A stretch of DNA of 54,545 bases from Sphingomonas sp. (GTDB taxonomy: Bacteria > Pseudomonadota > Alphaproteobacteria > Sphingomonadales > Sphingomonadaceae). Of the stretch, positions 25,487-34,963 are shown in pieces (the stretch's first letter is position 1; every line of letters starts with the position of its first letter). The position numbers and the translations under genes were made by a program. The notes beneath the pieces are model-generated. The model searched no databases and had not been told where the DNA came from. It saw nothing but the letters and a program-made list of their open reading frames with translations. The stretch is taken from assembly GCF_025353885.1 (NCBI RefSeq), contig NZ_JANXNX010000101.1, forward strand, positions 1 through 54,545. The letters run 5' to 3'.

Positions 25487-27139
25487 GTGACCAAGGCGAT
25501 TGCCTATACCGCGAACTCGAAGTCGCGCACCATCAATGCGCGTAACGATGTGCTTACGGGCGGATTTGTGGTCGCCGCGCTCATCATGTTCGTCGGTACG
25601 GGCAGCCAGGTCGTCTCCAGCATCCTCGATGCGATATCGGGCGTCGGGGGCGGCGTCGACCGGATGTTGTCGATCGCCCTGATCTTGAACATTGCGCTGA
25701 TCATGTTTGGATGGCGACGTTACCGCGACCTGTCGGACGAAATATCCGAACGCGCCACCGCCGAACTGCGCGCCACGACGCTGGCCCTGCGCGACCCCCT
25801 TACCGGATTCTACAACCGCCGCGCGCTGGCCGAACAGGGCGCAGAACTGCTCGCGAAAACGCTCAGGCGCCAGAAGTCGCTAGCCATGCTGATGCTCGAC
25901 CTCGACCATTTTAAAAACGTCAACGACGTCCACGGCCACGCCATCGGCGATGCCCTGCTGAAATGCGTGGCTGCCGAAGTCGCCAAGCTGATGCCGCCAT
26001 CGGCCATTGCCGCCCGCCTCGGCGGCGATGAATTCGCGTGCATGTTCGCCTATGACGGCGGCAATCCGGAAATCGTCGAACATGTGGCGCAGGCCATCGT
26101 GTCGCGGCTTGCGCTGCCCTTCGATGCCGACGGTGCGCACGTCCACATCTCGGTATCGCTCGGCATCAGTTTTTCGGACAGCGGCTGCGAGACCATCGAT
26201 GCCATGACCCGCCGCGCCGACATCGCCATGTATGCGGCCAAGCATCAGGGTCGTAATCGCTACGCTTGGTTCGATGTTTCGATGGAACGCGAGATGCAGG
26301 CGCGGAACGATGCCGAAATGGGGCTGCGGATCGGTATTCCAAAGGGCGAATTCGTGCCCTATTTCGAACAGCAGATCGACCTGACGACAGGGCGGCTACA
26401 CGGTTTTGAGATGCTGGCACGCTGGGACCATCCGACCAAAGGGCTAATTCTGCCAGACCAGTTCATCTGCGTCGCCGAAGATACCGGCATGATCGCCGAT
26501 CTGTCGATGTCGGTCATGCGACAGGCGCTAGTCGAGGCGCGCAACTGGGACCCGTCAATCTCGATCTCGGTAAACATCTCGCCGACCCAGCTGAAGGACC
26601 CCTGGCTTGCGCAAAAGCTGGTGAAGCTGCTGACCGAAACCGGATTTCCGCCCACTCGGCTCGAAGTCGAGATCACCGAGACATCGCTGTTCGAAAATCT
26701 GGCCCTCGCCCAGTCAATTGTGGGAAGCCTTAAAAACCAGGGCATCAAGCTGGCGCTCGACGATTTCGGCACCGGCTATTCGTCGCTCGCCCATCTTCGA
26801 GCGCTGCCGTTCGATCGCATCAAGATCGACAAGAGTTTCATCACATCGATCATCGACAATCCCGAAAGCGCGGCCATCGTTAACGCGATCACGCGACTTG
26901 GCGATAGCCTTGGCCTGCCCGTCACCGCCGAGGGCATCGAGGATGCCGCCATCGAGGAACGCTTGCGCCAATTGGGGTGCCACAAGGGGCAGGGCTGGCT
27001 TTATGGCCGCCCGCTGCCCATCCCGCAGGCGCGCGCGCTGCTCGCCGAAAGGAACCTGCTGCCCAGCGCCCGCGCCTCGCTGGCCGAGCCGAAAATGGCG
27101 GGCGAAACCATCGTCCAGCCCGTTCGCCGCGTCGGCTAA
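25487..27139 (+). CDS. membrane GGDEF-EAL cyclic-di-GMP turnover protein
   Basis: 550 residues from a GTG start that follows a run of six G. Two membrane segments (GGFVVAALIMFVGTGSQVV and MLSIALILNIALIMFGW) are followed by a GGDEF domain with intact R-L-G-G-D-E-F near 180 and no RxxD inhibitory site. The EAL domain reads G-F-E-M-L-A-R-W near 307 (EML, not EAL). It keeps V-N-I-S, E-I-T-E, D-D-F-G-T-G-Y, I-K-I-D-K, T-A-E-G-I-E and K-G-Q-G, so both activities are possible. It is divergent from ffh. Confidence 0.93.
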   Translation: MTKAIAYTANSKSRTINARNDVLTGGFVVAALIMFVGTGSQVVSSILDAISGVGGGVDRMLSIALILNIALIMFGWRRYRDLSDEISERATAELRATTLALRDPLTGFYNRRALAEQGAELLAKTLRRQKSLAMLMLDLDHFKNVNDVHGHAIGDALLKCVAAEVAKLMPPSAIAARLGGDEFACMFAYDGGNPEIVEHVAQAIVSRLALPFDADGAHVHISVSLGISFSDSGCETIDAMTRRADIAMYAAKHQGRNRYAWFDVSMEREMQARNDAEMGLRIGIPKGEFVPYFEQQIDLTTGRLHGFEMLARWDHPTKGLILPDQFICVAEDTGMIADLSMSVMRQALVEARNWDPSISISVNISPTQLKDPWLAQKLVKLLTETGFPPTRLEVEITETSLFENLALAQSIVGSLKNQGIKLALDDFGTGYSSLAHLRALPFDRIKIDKSFITSIIDNPESAAIVNAITRLGDSLGLPVTAEGIEDAAIEERLRQLGCHKGQGWLYGRPLPIPQARALLAERNLLPSARASLAEPKMAGETIVQPVRRVG

Positions 27140-27178
27140 GTGGACTTGCGGGCCGCGCGTCCCTAAATCGCGCTGCCT

Positions 27179-27985
27179 ATGACCGACCGATTTCACAAGA
27201 TGCACGGCCTCGGCAACGACTTCGTAGTGATCGACGCGCGTGAAAACGCGGTGGCGATGACCCCTGCCCGCGCCCGGTCGATTGCCGACCGGCGACATGG
27301 GATCGGCTGTGACCAGCTCATCCTTCTGGGACCTGCCGACAACGCCGACGCCAGCATGCAAATTTTCAACGCCGATGGCAGCGAGGCCGAGGCGTGCGGC
27401 AATGCCTCGCGGGCGGTGGCACTGCTGATCGGGAAACGCGCCGAACTGCTGACGGTCGGCGGGCGCATTGTAGTCGAACCTTCTGCTGGCGGGGCGACTG
27501 TCGAGATGGGATTTCCGCATTTTGAATGGAGCGACATTCCGTTGGCCTATGCGATGGACACCGCCGCCATGCCCGTAGGGTGGGAGGATTTGCACGACCC
27601 CATCGCGGTTAATGTAGGTAACCCGCACGTAATTTTCTTCGTGGAGGACTGCGATGCTGTCGCACTCGAACGGCTAGGACCATTGATTGAACACGACCCG
27701 CTTTTCCCCCATCGGATCAACGTCAATATCGCGTCGGTCACCGGACCGAATACGCTGAAGCTGCGCGTCTGGGAGCGTGGGGCAGGAATTACCCGTGCCT
27801 GCGGCACCGGGGCCTGTGCAACCGCGGTCGCTGGGATCCGCGGCAAGCGCGTTGTCTCACCAGTCGCCGTAACATTGCCCGGCGGTGTCCTGACGGTCGC
27901 ATGGGCGCCGGGTGAGCAGATCGTCATGACCGGCCCCGCGACCCATGTCTTCATAGGCGAAACCGACTGGGCGCGGTTCGGCTGA
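27179..27985 (+). CDS. dapF: diaminopimelate epimerase
   Basis: 268 residues. K-M-H-G-L-G-N-D-F opens the protein. The two catalytic cysteines are in A-C-G-N-A-S-R near 73 (usually A-C-G-N-G) and R-A-C-G-T-G-A-C near 207. It interconverts LL- and meso-diaminopimelate for lysine and peptidoglycan synthesis, downstream of asd in the pathway. The stop overlaps the next start by one base (TGATG). It begins the dapF-mtaB-ftsY-yciB operon. Confidence 0.97.
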   Translation: MTDRFHKMHGLGNDFVVIDARENAVAMTPARARSIADRRHGIGCDQLILLGPADNADASMQIFNADGSEAEACGNASRAVALLIGKRAELLTVGGRIVVEPSAGGATVEMGFPHFEWSDIPLAYAMDTAAMPVGWEDLHDPIAVNVGNPHVIFFVEDCDAVALERLGPLIEHDPLFPHRINVNIASVTGPNTLKLRVWERGAGITRACGTGACATAVAGIRGKRVVSPVAVTLPGGVLTVAWAPGEQIVMTGPATHVFIGETDWARFG

Positions 27986-29186
27986 TGGGGGTGGAGATTC
28001 ACAATTTCGGCTGTCGGCTGAACATTGCCGAGGGCGAAGCGATCCGGCTGGCGGCGGCCGGCGCCGGGCAGATGACGATCATCAACAGCTGTGCGGTGAC
28101 CAACGAAGCCGTCCACAAGGCGCGAGCTGCCGTGCGGCGTGCGGCCCGGTTACGACCCGATGCGCGGATCGTGGTGACCGGCTGTGCGGCGCAGATTGAA
28201 CCGGCGCGTTTTACAGCTATGCCCGAGGTTTCCGCTGTGATCGGCAACCGGGAAAACGGTCGCCTGCTGCCTATGTGGGGCCGGGCGTGGTCGGCGACAT
28301 CTTTGCCCCCGCTCCCCTGCTCGCCCCCGTCGTCAGTGGCCGGGATCATGCGCGGGCCTTCGTCGAGGTCCAGACCGGGTGCGACCATCGCTGCACATTC
28401 TGCATCATCCCGTTCGGACGCGGCAACAGCGCCTCGGCTCCGGCGGCAGCTGTGGTCGCGGCGGTTCGCGCGGCGGTCGATCGGGGCCAGCGTGAGGCGG
28501 TGCTGACCGGGGTGGACTTGACCAGCTATCAGGGGGGTCTCGGATCGCTGGTCCGACACATCCTGGACGAGGTTCCCAAGCTCGCCCGCCTACGGCTATC
28601 GTCGCTCGACCCGGTCGAAATCGACCCGCTGCTGTTCGAACTGCTGACGACCGAACCCCGGATGATGCCGCATGTTCATCTCTCGTTACAGGCTGGCGAT
28701 GACATGATCCTGAAGCGGATGAAGCGCCGACATTCGCATGGGCAGGCGATCGAATTGGTGCAGCGGCTGAAGGCAGCACGGCCCGCGATCGCGATCGGGG
28801 CCGACATTATCGCTGGCTTCCCGACCGAGGACGATGCGATGTTCGCCAACAGCCTTGCGATGGTCGAGGAGTGTGACATCGTGTTTGGCCACATCTTCCC
28901 GTTCTCGCCGCGTCAGGAAACGCCTGCCGCGCGGATGCCGCAGATCTTGCCGGGCGTCGCGCGGGGCCGGTCGGCGGCGTTGCGCGGGGCAGTGGGCGTT
29001 CGCAGGGCGGCGTGGCTGGCGGGGTTGGTCGGCACCGAGCAGCACGTGCTGGTCGAGCGCGACGGCATCAGTGGCCATGCCGAAAACTTCGCGCCGGTAG
29101 TGCTGTCCCCCGCTGCACCCGGTAGTATCGTCACCGTGCGTATTGCCGCGAGCGATGGTGAACGGCTCATGGAAACTGCACGATGA
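27985..29186 (+). pseudogene. mtaB: MtaB, tRNA t6A37 methylthiotransferase, split by a one-base frameshift
   Basis: The reading frame from 27985 gives the N-terminal methylthiotransferase domain (I-H-N-F-G-C-R-L-N, N-S-C-A-V-T and T-G-C-A-A-Q, the second cluster cysteines) up to I-G-N-R-E. The -1 frame then continues as K-R-S-P-A-A-Y-V-G-P-G-V-V-G-D-I, with the radical-SAM motif C-D-H-R-C-T-F-C and the TRAM-like C-terminus to 29186. One extra A in the A-run at 28253-28256 would restore a single protein of about 400 residues. So the gene is either a recent pseudogene, a sequencing error or a frameshifted gene. Its stop overlaps ftsY (ATGA). Confidence 0.85.
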
Positions 29187-30109
29187 CCGAAATTTCGTGG
29201 ACGCAGAAGCTGGCCAACGGGCTAAAGCGGACGTCGTCCAGGCTGACCGACAACCTTGGCGGGCTGCTCGGAAGTGACCGGCTGGACAAGGCAACCCTGG
29301 ACGACGTCGAGGATGCACTGATCGCATCCGACCTCGGCCCCGCAACCGCCGGACGGATCCGCGACCGCCTGACCGATGCCCGCTTTGACCGAGGCGTTGA
29401 TGAAAAAGCGGTGCGCGCGGTGATGGCCGACGAGATTGCCCGGGTGCTGAGGCCGGTCGCCAAGCCGCTGCGGATCGACGCTTTTCCAAGGCCGCAGGTG
29501 ATCCTGGTCATCGGGGTGAACGGGTCGGGCAAGACGACCACCATCGCCAAGCTGGCGCACCTGTTCCTCGAACAGGATTACGGCGTGATGCTGGCGGCAG
29601 GCGATACGTTCCGCGCCGCCGCCATCGGTCAGCTGCGCGTCTGGGCGGAGCGGCTGGGCGTGCCGATCGTCACGGGGCCAGAGGGCGGCGACGCGGCGGG
29701 GGTGGTGTTCGACGCGGTGAAGCAGGCGACTGCGACGGGCATCGACGTGCTGATCGTCGACACCGCCGGGCGGTTGCAGAACAAGCGTGAACTGATGGAC
29801 GAACTGGCCAAGGTCCGCCGTGTGTTGGGCCGCCTGAACCCCGCCGCGCCGCATGACGTGGTGCTGGTGCTGGACGCGACGACCGGGCAGAACGCCTTGT
29901 CGCAGATAGAGATTTTCAGGCAGGTCGCGGGCGTGACCGGCCTGGTCATGACCAAGCTGGACGGCAGCGCCCGCGGTGGCGTGCTAGTGGCGGCGGCGGA
30001 AAAATTCGGACTGCCGATCCATGCCGTCGGAGTCGGCGAGACCATCGACGACCTGCGCCCGTTCGATGCCGATGAACTGGCGCGGGCCATTGCCGGAGTA
30101 ACAAGTTGA
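29183..30109 (+). CDS. ftsY: signal recognition particle receptor FtsY
   Basis: 308 residues. The NG domain has G-V-N-G-S-G-K-T-T-T near 110, the D-T-F-R-A-A-A box, D-T-A-G-R-L and T-K-L-D-G-S-A-R-G-G. The long acidic A domain of E. coli FtsY is missing, which is normal in alphaproteobacteria. It docks SRP-ribosome complexes at the membrane. ATGA overlap with mtaB; the stop overlaps the next gene's TTG start. Confidence 0.97.
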   Translation: MTEISWTQKLANGLKRTSSRLTDNLGGLLGSDRLDKATLDDVEDALIASDLGPATAGRIRDRLTDARFDRGVDEKAVRAVMADEIARVLRPVAKPLRIDAFPRPQVILVIGVNGSGKTTTIAKLAHLFLEQDYGVMLAAGDTFRAAAIGQLRVWAERLGVPIVTGPEGGDAAGVVFDAVKQATATGIDVLIVDTAGRLQNKRELMDELAKVRRVLGRLNPAAPHDVVLVLDATTGQNALSQIEIFRQVAGVTGLVMTKLDGSARGGVLVAAAEKFGLPIHAVGVGETIDDLRPFDADELARAIAGVTS

Positions 30110-30690
30110 CCGAGACTAAACCGCATCCCGGCTGGACGCTGGCGATCGACTATGGCCCGCTGGTCGTATTTTTCCTGGGCGTGAAGTTCGGCGGCGTCTT
30201 TGCTGCAACCGGACTTTTTATGATCGCGATCGTACTGGCCCTCTTAATTTCGAAGTTCAAGCTGGGCCGGGTTTCGCCGATGCTGGGGCTTTCGGCGATA
30301 TTGGTCGTCGGGTTCGGTGGGCTGACTTTATACTTTCACGACATCCGCTTTATCCAGCACAAGCCGACCGTGATATACTTGCTCCTTGGCGGACTGCTAA
30401 TGGCGGGTTGGCTGATGGGACGGCCATTACTGAAATATGTTCTTGAAGCAGGCTATGATGGACTGACCGACAAGGGGTGGATGATCCTGTCGCGGAACTG
30501 GGCCTGGTTTTTCATTGCAATGGCCGCAATCAACGAAATTCTGGTATTTTACCTCACGCCTGAAATGTGGATCACTGTAAAAGTCTGGGGCGGAATCGCC
30601 CTTTCTTTCCTGTTCGCACTGGCCAACGTCCCCGTTATGACCAAACACGGGTTCGGCGACACACCGACCGTGGTGCCGCCCGAAGGTTAG
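30106..30690 (+). CDS. yciB: YciB/IspZ-family septation protein A
   Basis: 194 residues, mostly hydrophobic with five or so membrane segments. Family signatures include D-Y-G-P-L-V-V-F-F near the start, then G-L-T-L-Y-F-H-D, F-I-Q-H-K-P-T, the W-A-W-F-F-I-A-M-A-A-I-N-E region and the K-V-W-G segment. It is an inner-membrane protein needed for normal cell shape and septation in some species. The TTG start overlaps the ftsY stop by 4 bp. Confidence 0.93.
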   Translation: MTETKPHPGWTLAIDYGPLVVFFLGVKFGGVFAATGLFMIAIVLALLISKFKLGRVSPMLGLSAILVVGFGGLTLYFHDIRFIQHKPTVIYLLLGGLLMAGWLMGRPLLKYVLEAGYDGLTDKGWMILSRNWAWFFIAMAAINEILVFYLTPEMWITVKVWGGIALSFLFALANVPVMTKHGFGDTPTVVPPEG

Positions 30691-30799
30691 AGTCACAGAA
30701 ATCGCAGTAAATGGGCAATAAAATTGCGTGGACGCAGGGTGAGGTCAAGGAACCGGGAGCGGGAATAGGGCGACGGGTTGCTGTAGGACAGCGTTTTCC

Positions 30800-30845
30800 C
30801 CTTACCCCGGCCCTCTCCCTCGAAGGGGAGAGGGCCGGGGTAAGG
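30800..30845. repeat. 20-bp perfect inverted repeat between yciB and sodB
   Basis: CCTTACCCCGGCCCTCTCCC (30800-30819) and its exact reverse complement (30826-30845) flank TCGAAG. It sits between two converging genes, so it may act as a bidirectional terminator or mRNA stabiliser. Similar CCCTCTCCC/GGGAGAGGG palindromes recur in many proteobacterial genomes. TTTAT follows on the plus side. Confidence 0.75.
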
Positions 30846-30846
30846 T

Positions 30847-31461
30847 TTATTGGTCCGCGCGTGAGGCGCCCTGGCCGTCGAGGTTCTGGGCGACGAAGTC
30901 CCAGTTGATGATGTTGCCAAGCACCGTCTCGGCATATTTCGGGCGGGCGTTGCGATAGTCGATGTAATAGGCGTGTTCCCACACATCGAGGACCAGCAGC
31001 GGCTTTGGTCCCGCATCGGCCGGCGTGTCGGCGTCGTGGAGCGAGGTGATCGCCAGTTCGTCGCCGTCCAGAACCAACCACGCCCATCCGCTCGCGAAAT
31101 GGCCGACGGCTTCTTTCACCAATGATTCGACCAGCGCGTCGGTCGAGCCGAACTTCGCGTCGATCAATGCGGCGAGCTTGCCGCCTGGCTGCTGGCCGGA
31201 GGGGGCCAGGCATTGCCAGAAAAAGCTGTGGTTCCAGATTTGCGCGGCATTGTTGAACAGGCCCTTGTCACCGGCGGCACGCGCGGCGGCGATCGTTTCG
31301 ATCAGCGAAATTTGCGCCCCGCCCTTTTCAGCGATCAGTGAATTGGCCTTGTCGACATAGGCCTTGTGATGCTTGCCGTGATGATAATCGAGCGTCTCGC
31401 CCGACATATGCGGGTTGAGGGCATCACGGTCAAACGGAAGCTCTGGCAGGACGAACGACAT
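30847..31461 (-). CDS. sodB: iron superoxide dismutase
   Basis: 204 residues. The metal ligands are His in H-H-G-K-H-H near 28, His in Q-I-W-N-H-S near 80, and Asp and His in L-D-V-W-E-H-A-Y-Y. The A-A-Q-I-W-N-H-S-F-F-W-Q stretch fits the Fe-type enzyme. It removes superoxide in the cytoplasm. The C-terminus reaches into the edge of the large palindrome. The gene lies next to pspF on the same strand. Confidence 0.96.
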   Translation of the reverse strand: MSFVLPELPFDRDALNPHMSGETLDYHHGKHHKAYVDKANSLIAEKGGAQISLIETIAAARAAGDKGLFNNAAQIWNHSFFWQCLAPSGQQPGGKLAALIDAKFGSTDALVESLVKEAVGHFASGWAWLVLDGDELAITSLHDADTPADAGPKPLLVLDVWEHAYYIDYRNARPKYAETVLGNIINWDFVAQNLDGQGASRADQ

Positions 31462-31524
31462 AAAATCTCCGAAAACTAAAGTGAATAACGCGGTAATAAC
31501 GCGCAGATTGGACAGATCGACGCG

Positions 31525-32580
<1,056 letters not shown>

Positions 32581-32669
32581 TTTCAATAAATAGCGATATT
32601 CACCATTGTTTAGCAAACCATTTAAGTGATGAGATGAGGAAAACCGCAGGTTTCAGCCATTTTCGAAAC

Positions 32670-32685
32670 TGGCACGGTCCGTGCA
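32670..32685 (+). promoter_or_regulatory. sigma-54 (-24/-12) promoter of the psp operon
   Basis: TGGCACGGTCCGTGCA matches the RpoN consensus TGGCAC-N5-TTGCW with the invariant GG (-24) and GC (-12). It lies about 68 nt before the first gene start, and the only nearby enhancer-binding protein is PspF, encoded divergently. Confidence 0.8.
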
Positions 32686-32752
32686 AAGTCATTCACATTC
32701 CGACGAAGGGTTCGCCGGAAGCCAGATCAAGCCAAATTCAGGGAGACTTACA

Positions 32753-33214
32753 ATGATCAACACAGCAACACTCGGAAACGCCGCTACCGCACTCGTTGGA
32801 GCCGCATTCTTCAGCATCGCCGTCGCGGGCATCGCCGTGCCATCGGCGCACGCCGCCCCCGCTGGTTTCCGGCAGTCGGTCCAGGCCAGTATCGACAACA
32901 CGATGCGCCTGCCCGCCACTCGCGGCCAGGGTGTCGCCACCGTCGCCATCTCGATCGATGCCAACGGCATGGTGAACGACGCCAATCTGGTAAATTCGAG
33001 CGGGGTTGCCAGTTTCGACCGTGAAGCCGTCCGCACCGCCCGCGCCGTCAGCTATCCTGCCACTGGCAAGTCGCGCACGATTGCCATGGTCCTGGGCTTT
33101 AACCAGCCCGCGAGTGCCATCCAGATTTCGCAAGGCAAACGGCTGGTCGAAGCCTATCGCACCGACCGCCGCCAGTTGCTTGCAGACAAGACGACGGCTC
33201 AGCCGGCTGGCTGA
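32753..33214 (+). CDS. exported TonB C-terminal-domain protein heading the psp operon
   Basis: 153 residues, start ATG at 32753 after an A/G-rich stretch (gggaga). A signal peptide ends near A-H-A-A-P. The body reads V-A-T-V-A-I-S-I-D-A-N-G-M-V-N-D, S-F-D-R-E-A-V-R-T-A-R-A-V-S-Y-P-A, a TonB-C fold without the usual N-terminal membrane anchor and Pro-rich spacer. It is the first gene downstream of the sigma-54 promoter, so it is likely induced with pspA. The role in the psp response is unknown. Confidence 0.75.
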   Translation: MINTATLGNAATALVGAAFFSIAVAGIAVPSAHAAPAGFRQSVQASIDNTMRLPATRGQGVATVAISIDANGMVNDANLVNSSGVASFDREAVRTARAVSYPATGKSRTIAMVLGFNQPASAIQISQGKRLVEAYRTDRRQLLADKTTAQPAG

Positions 33215-33265
33215 GCTATCGGGTCCGGGGCGGAAAGGCTAATCCCCTTGCCCAGCCCGCCCCGG
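33197..33265 (+). other. two tandem hairpins between the TonB-C gene and pspA
   Basis: GCTCAGCC/GGCTGAGC (33197-33216) overlaps the stop of the first gene and has a 4-nt loop. CCGGGGCGG/CCGCCCCGG (33225-33265) follows with a 23-nt loop. There is no T-run, so this is more likely an mRNA processing or stability element than a terminator. It may set the ratio of the first protein to PspA. Confidence 0.5.
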
Positions 33266-33328
33266 CCAACGACAATGACGACCAACAAGAACAAGCCTTC
33301 GGGAAGCACGCACACAGGAGTTATGAGC

Positions 33329-34000
33329 ATGGGTATTTTTTCCCGCACGCTGGACATCTTCGCCGCCAACATGACCGACATGCTGGACAAGGCCGAAGAC
33401 CCCGCCAAGATGATTCGCATGATCATCATCGAGATGGAGGAAACGCTGGTCGAGACCCGCGCGTCCGCCGCTCGCCTGATCGCCGACCAAAAGGAAATGC
33501 GGCGGCACATCACCAAATTGTCCGCGCTGGAAGCCAATTGGGAAGAAAAGGCCGAGTTGGCCTTGTCGAAAGGCCGCGAGGACCTTGCCAAGGCAGCACT
33601 TGTCGAGCGGCAGAAGGCGACCGATTTGGCCGATCAGCTGACCGGTGAAATCGCCACGCTGGATGAATCGCTGCGGTCGTCCGAACAGGATATCGCCAAG
33701 CTGCAGACCAAGCTGCGCGAGGCCCGGGCACGCCAGAACGCCATCGCCACCCGCATCGAAACCGCCAACACCAAGTTGCGGGTTCGAGAGGCCTATGCCG
33801 GCGAACGCGCACAGGACGCCTTTTCCCGCTTCGAACTGCTGGAACGACGTGCCGACCTTGCCGAGGGACGTGCCGATGCCGCCGCCCTGGCCGGGGAGCC
33901 AAAATCGTTGGACGAAGAAATCGCCGAACTGAAATCCGCCGAAAAGGTCGACGCCGCGCTTGCCGCGATGAAGGCCAAATCCGCAACCAAGGAAGTCTGA
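33329..34000 (+). CDS. pspA: phage shock protein A
   Basis: 223 residues. M-G-I-F-S-R-T-L-D-I is followed by long coiled coils typical of PspA/Vipp1 (E-D-P-A-K-M-I-R-M-I-I-I-E-M-E and repeated Lys/Glu heptads). It binds PspF to hold it inactive and binds damaged membrane. The ATG at 33329 has AGGAG 8 nt upstream; an ATG at 33323 is too close to it, so 33329 was chosen. pspB follows after 1 bp. Confidence 0.95.
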   Translation: MGIFSRTLDIFAANMTDMLDKAEDPAKMIRMIIIEMEETLVETRASAARLIADQKEMRRHITKLSALEANWEEKAELALSKGREDLAKAALVERQKATDLADQLTGEIATLDESLRSSEQDIAKLQTKLREARARQNAIATRIETANTKLRVREAYAGERAQDAFSRFELLERRADLAEGRADAAALAGEPKSLDEEIAELKSAEKVDAALAAMKAKSATKEV

Positions 34001-34001
34001 C

Positions 34002-34229
34002 ATGGAAGACGTACTTGTTCCCATACTCGTTGTTGGGATGCTGTTCATCGGGCTGCCCTGGCTGGTTTTCCACTACATCACCAAGTGGAAGCAGGCGAAA
34101 ACGCTGACCATCGACGATGAAAATCTGCTCGACGACATGCACGATACCGCACGCCGACTGGAGGAGCGGGTGATCACGATCGAACGGATCCTGACCGCCG
34201 AGAACCCCAACTGGAAAATGCACGGCTAA
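34002..34229 (+). CDS. pspB: phage shock protein B
   Basis: 75 residues. One membrane segment (VPILVVGMLFIGLPWLVFHY) and a C-terminal coiled coil with R-R-L-E-E-R-V-I-T-I-E-R-I-L. The ending N-P-N-W matches the P-x-W of PspB. It works with PspC to sense membrane stress and free PspF from PspA. Two more genes downstream have the same layout (34706 and 34964). Confidence 0.92.
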   Translation: MEDVLVPILVVGMLFIGLPWLVFHYITKWKQAKTLTIDDENLLDDMHDTARRLEERVITIERILTAENPNWKMHG

Positions 34230-34256
34230 CGCCACATCCTCATCAGGAGACCTGTC

Positions 34257-34637
34257 ATGACTGCACGTCGTACTTCATTCTACCTCGACAAACAGAACGC
34301 CAAATGGCTGGGCGTCTGTTCGGGAATTGCCGAATATACCGGACTGGAACGGACCTGGGTCCGGGTCGGCGCGGTCCTGCTGACGATCATGGGTGGCTTT
34401 CCATGGACGCTGATCGCGTATCTGGTCACCGCCTGGGTCGCCAAGCCGAAACCAATGGGGCTGTACGACAACGCCGAGGATGCCAAGTTCTGGCAGGGCG
34501 TGCGCCAGTCGCCAGCACGATCGACCCGTGATGTTCGCGCCAAATTCCGCGATATCGACCGCCGGCTGGCCGATGTCGAAACGCACTATACCAGCCGCAA
34601 TTCGAGCCTGGCCAACGAGATCGACAGCCTGCGCTGA
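34257..34637 (+). CDS. pspC: phage shock protein C
   Basis: 126 residues. The PspC domain shows F-Y-L-D-K-Q-N-A-K-W-L-G-V-C-S-G-I-A-E-Y, followed by a membrane helix and a polar tail with charged C-terminal coil. It pairs with PspB in the inner membrane. A REP-like palindrome lies just after its stop. Confidence 0.92.
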   Translation: MTARRTSFYLDKQNAKWLGVCSGIAEYTGLERTWVRVGAVLLTIMGGFPWTLIAYLVTAWVAKPKPMGLYDNAEDAKFWQGVRQSPARSTRDVRAKFRDIDRRLADVETHYTSRNSSLANEIDSLR

Positions 34638-34644
34638 CGCCTCC

Positions 34645-34670
34645 GTCACCCCGGCCTGCGCCGGGGTGAC
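34645..34670 (+). repeat. REP-like palindrome after pspC
   Basis: GTCACCCCGGC and its reverse complement flank CTGC, a perfect 11-bp stem. It resembles the element at 20703. Its position between pspC and the next small gene could trim downstream mRNA levels. Confidence 0.6.
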
Positions 34671-34705
34671 GAAATGTTGCCATAGTCAAAACAGGGAATC
34701 TACCG

Positions 34706-34951
34706 ATGAACCTTTGGGAAATGATTGTCGTCGTCGTGGTGATCGGGGCCATCGTGAAGATGTATCTGGCCCGCCATGGCATTACCGAGGATCGCCACGG
34801 CAACCGGATCGCGCTGCATAGCGACCCCGATGCGGACCGGCTGCGCGAGGAGGTCCGCGCGTTGAAGGAGCGCCTGGCCGTGCTGGAACGGATCGCCACT
34901 GACAACAACCGCGCCGTCGATCTGGATCGTGAAATCGACCGGCTGCGTTGA
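34706..34951 (+). CDS. PspB-shaped small membrane protein
   Basis: 81 residues. One N-terminal membrane helix (MNLWEMIVVVVVIGAIVKMY), a short polar stretch with H-G-I-T-E-D-R-H-G-N-R, then a coiled coil with L-R-E-E-V-R-A-L-K-E-R-L-A-V-L-E-R-I-A. This layout, and the E-R-L-x-x-L-E-R-I pattern, resembles PspB. It is probably a psp-operon accessory; the function is inferred from context only. Confidence 0.7.
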   Translation: MNLWEMIVVVVVIGAIVKMYLARHGITEDRHGNRIALHSDPDADRLREEVRALKERLAVLERIATDNNRAVDLDREIDRLR

Positions 34952-34963
34952 GGAGACAGGCAG

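Noticed and set aside
28250-28262. Programmed -1 frameshift in mtaB
   Set aside because: The sequence at the shift point is not a proper X-XXY-YYZ heptamer and MtaB is not known to be made this way; a deletion or sequencing error is simpler.
28686-29489. 267-codon minus-strand frame opposite mtaB and ftsY
   Set aside because: Translation has no domain and both forward genes are well supported.
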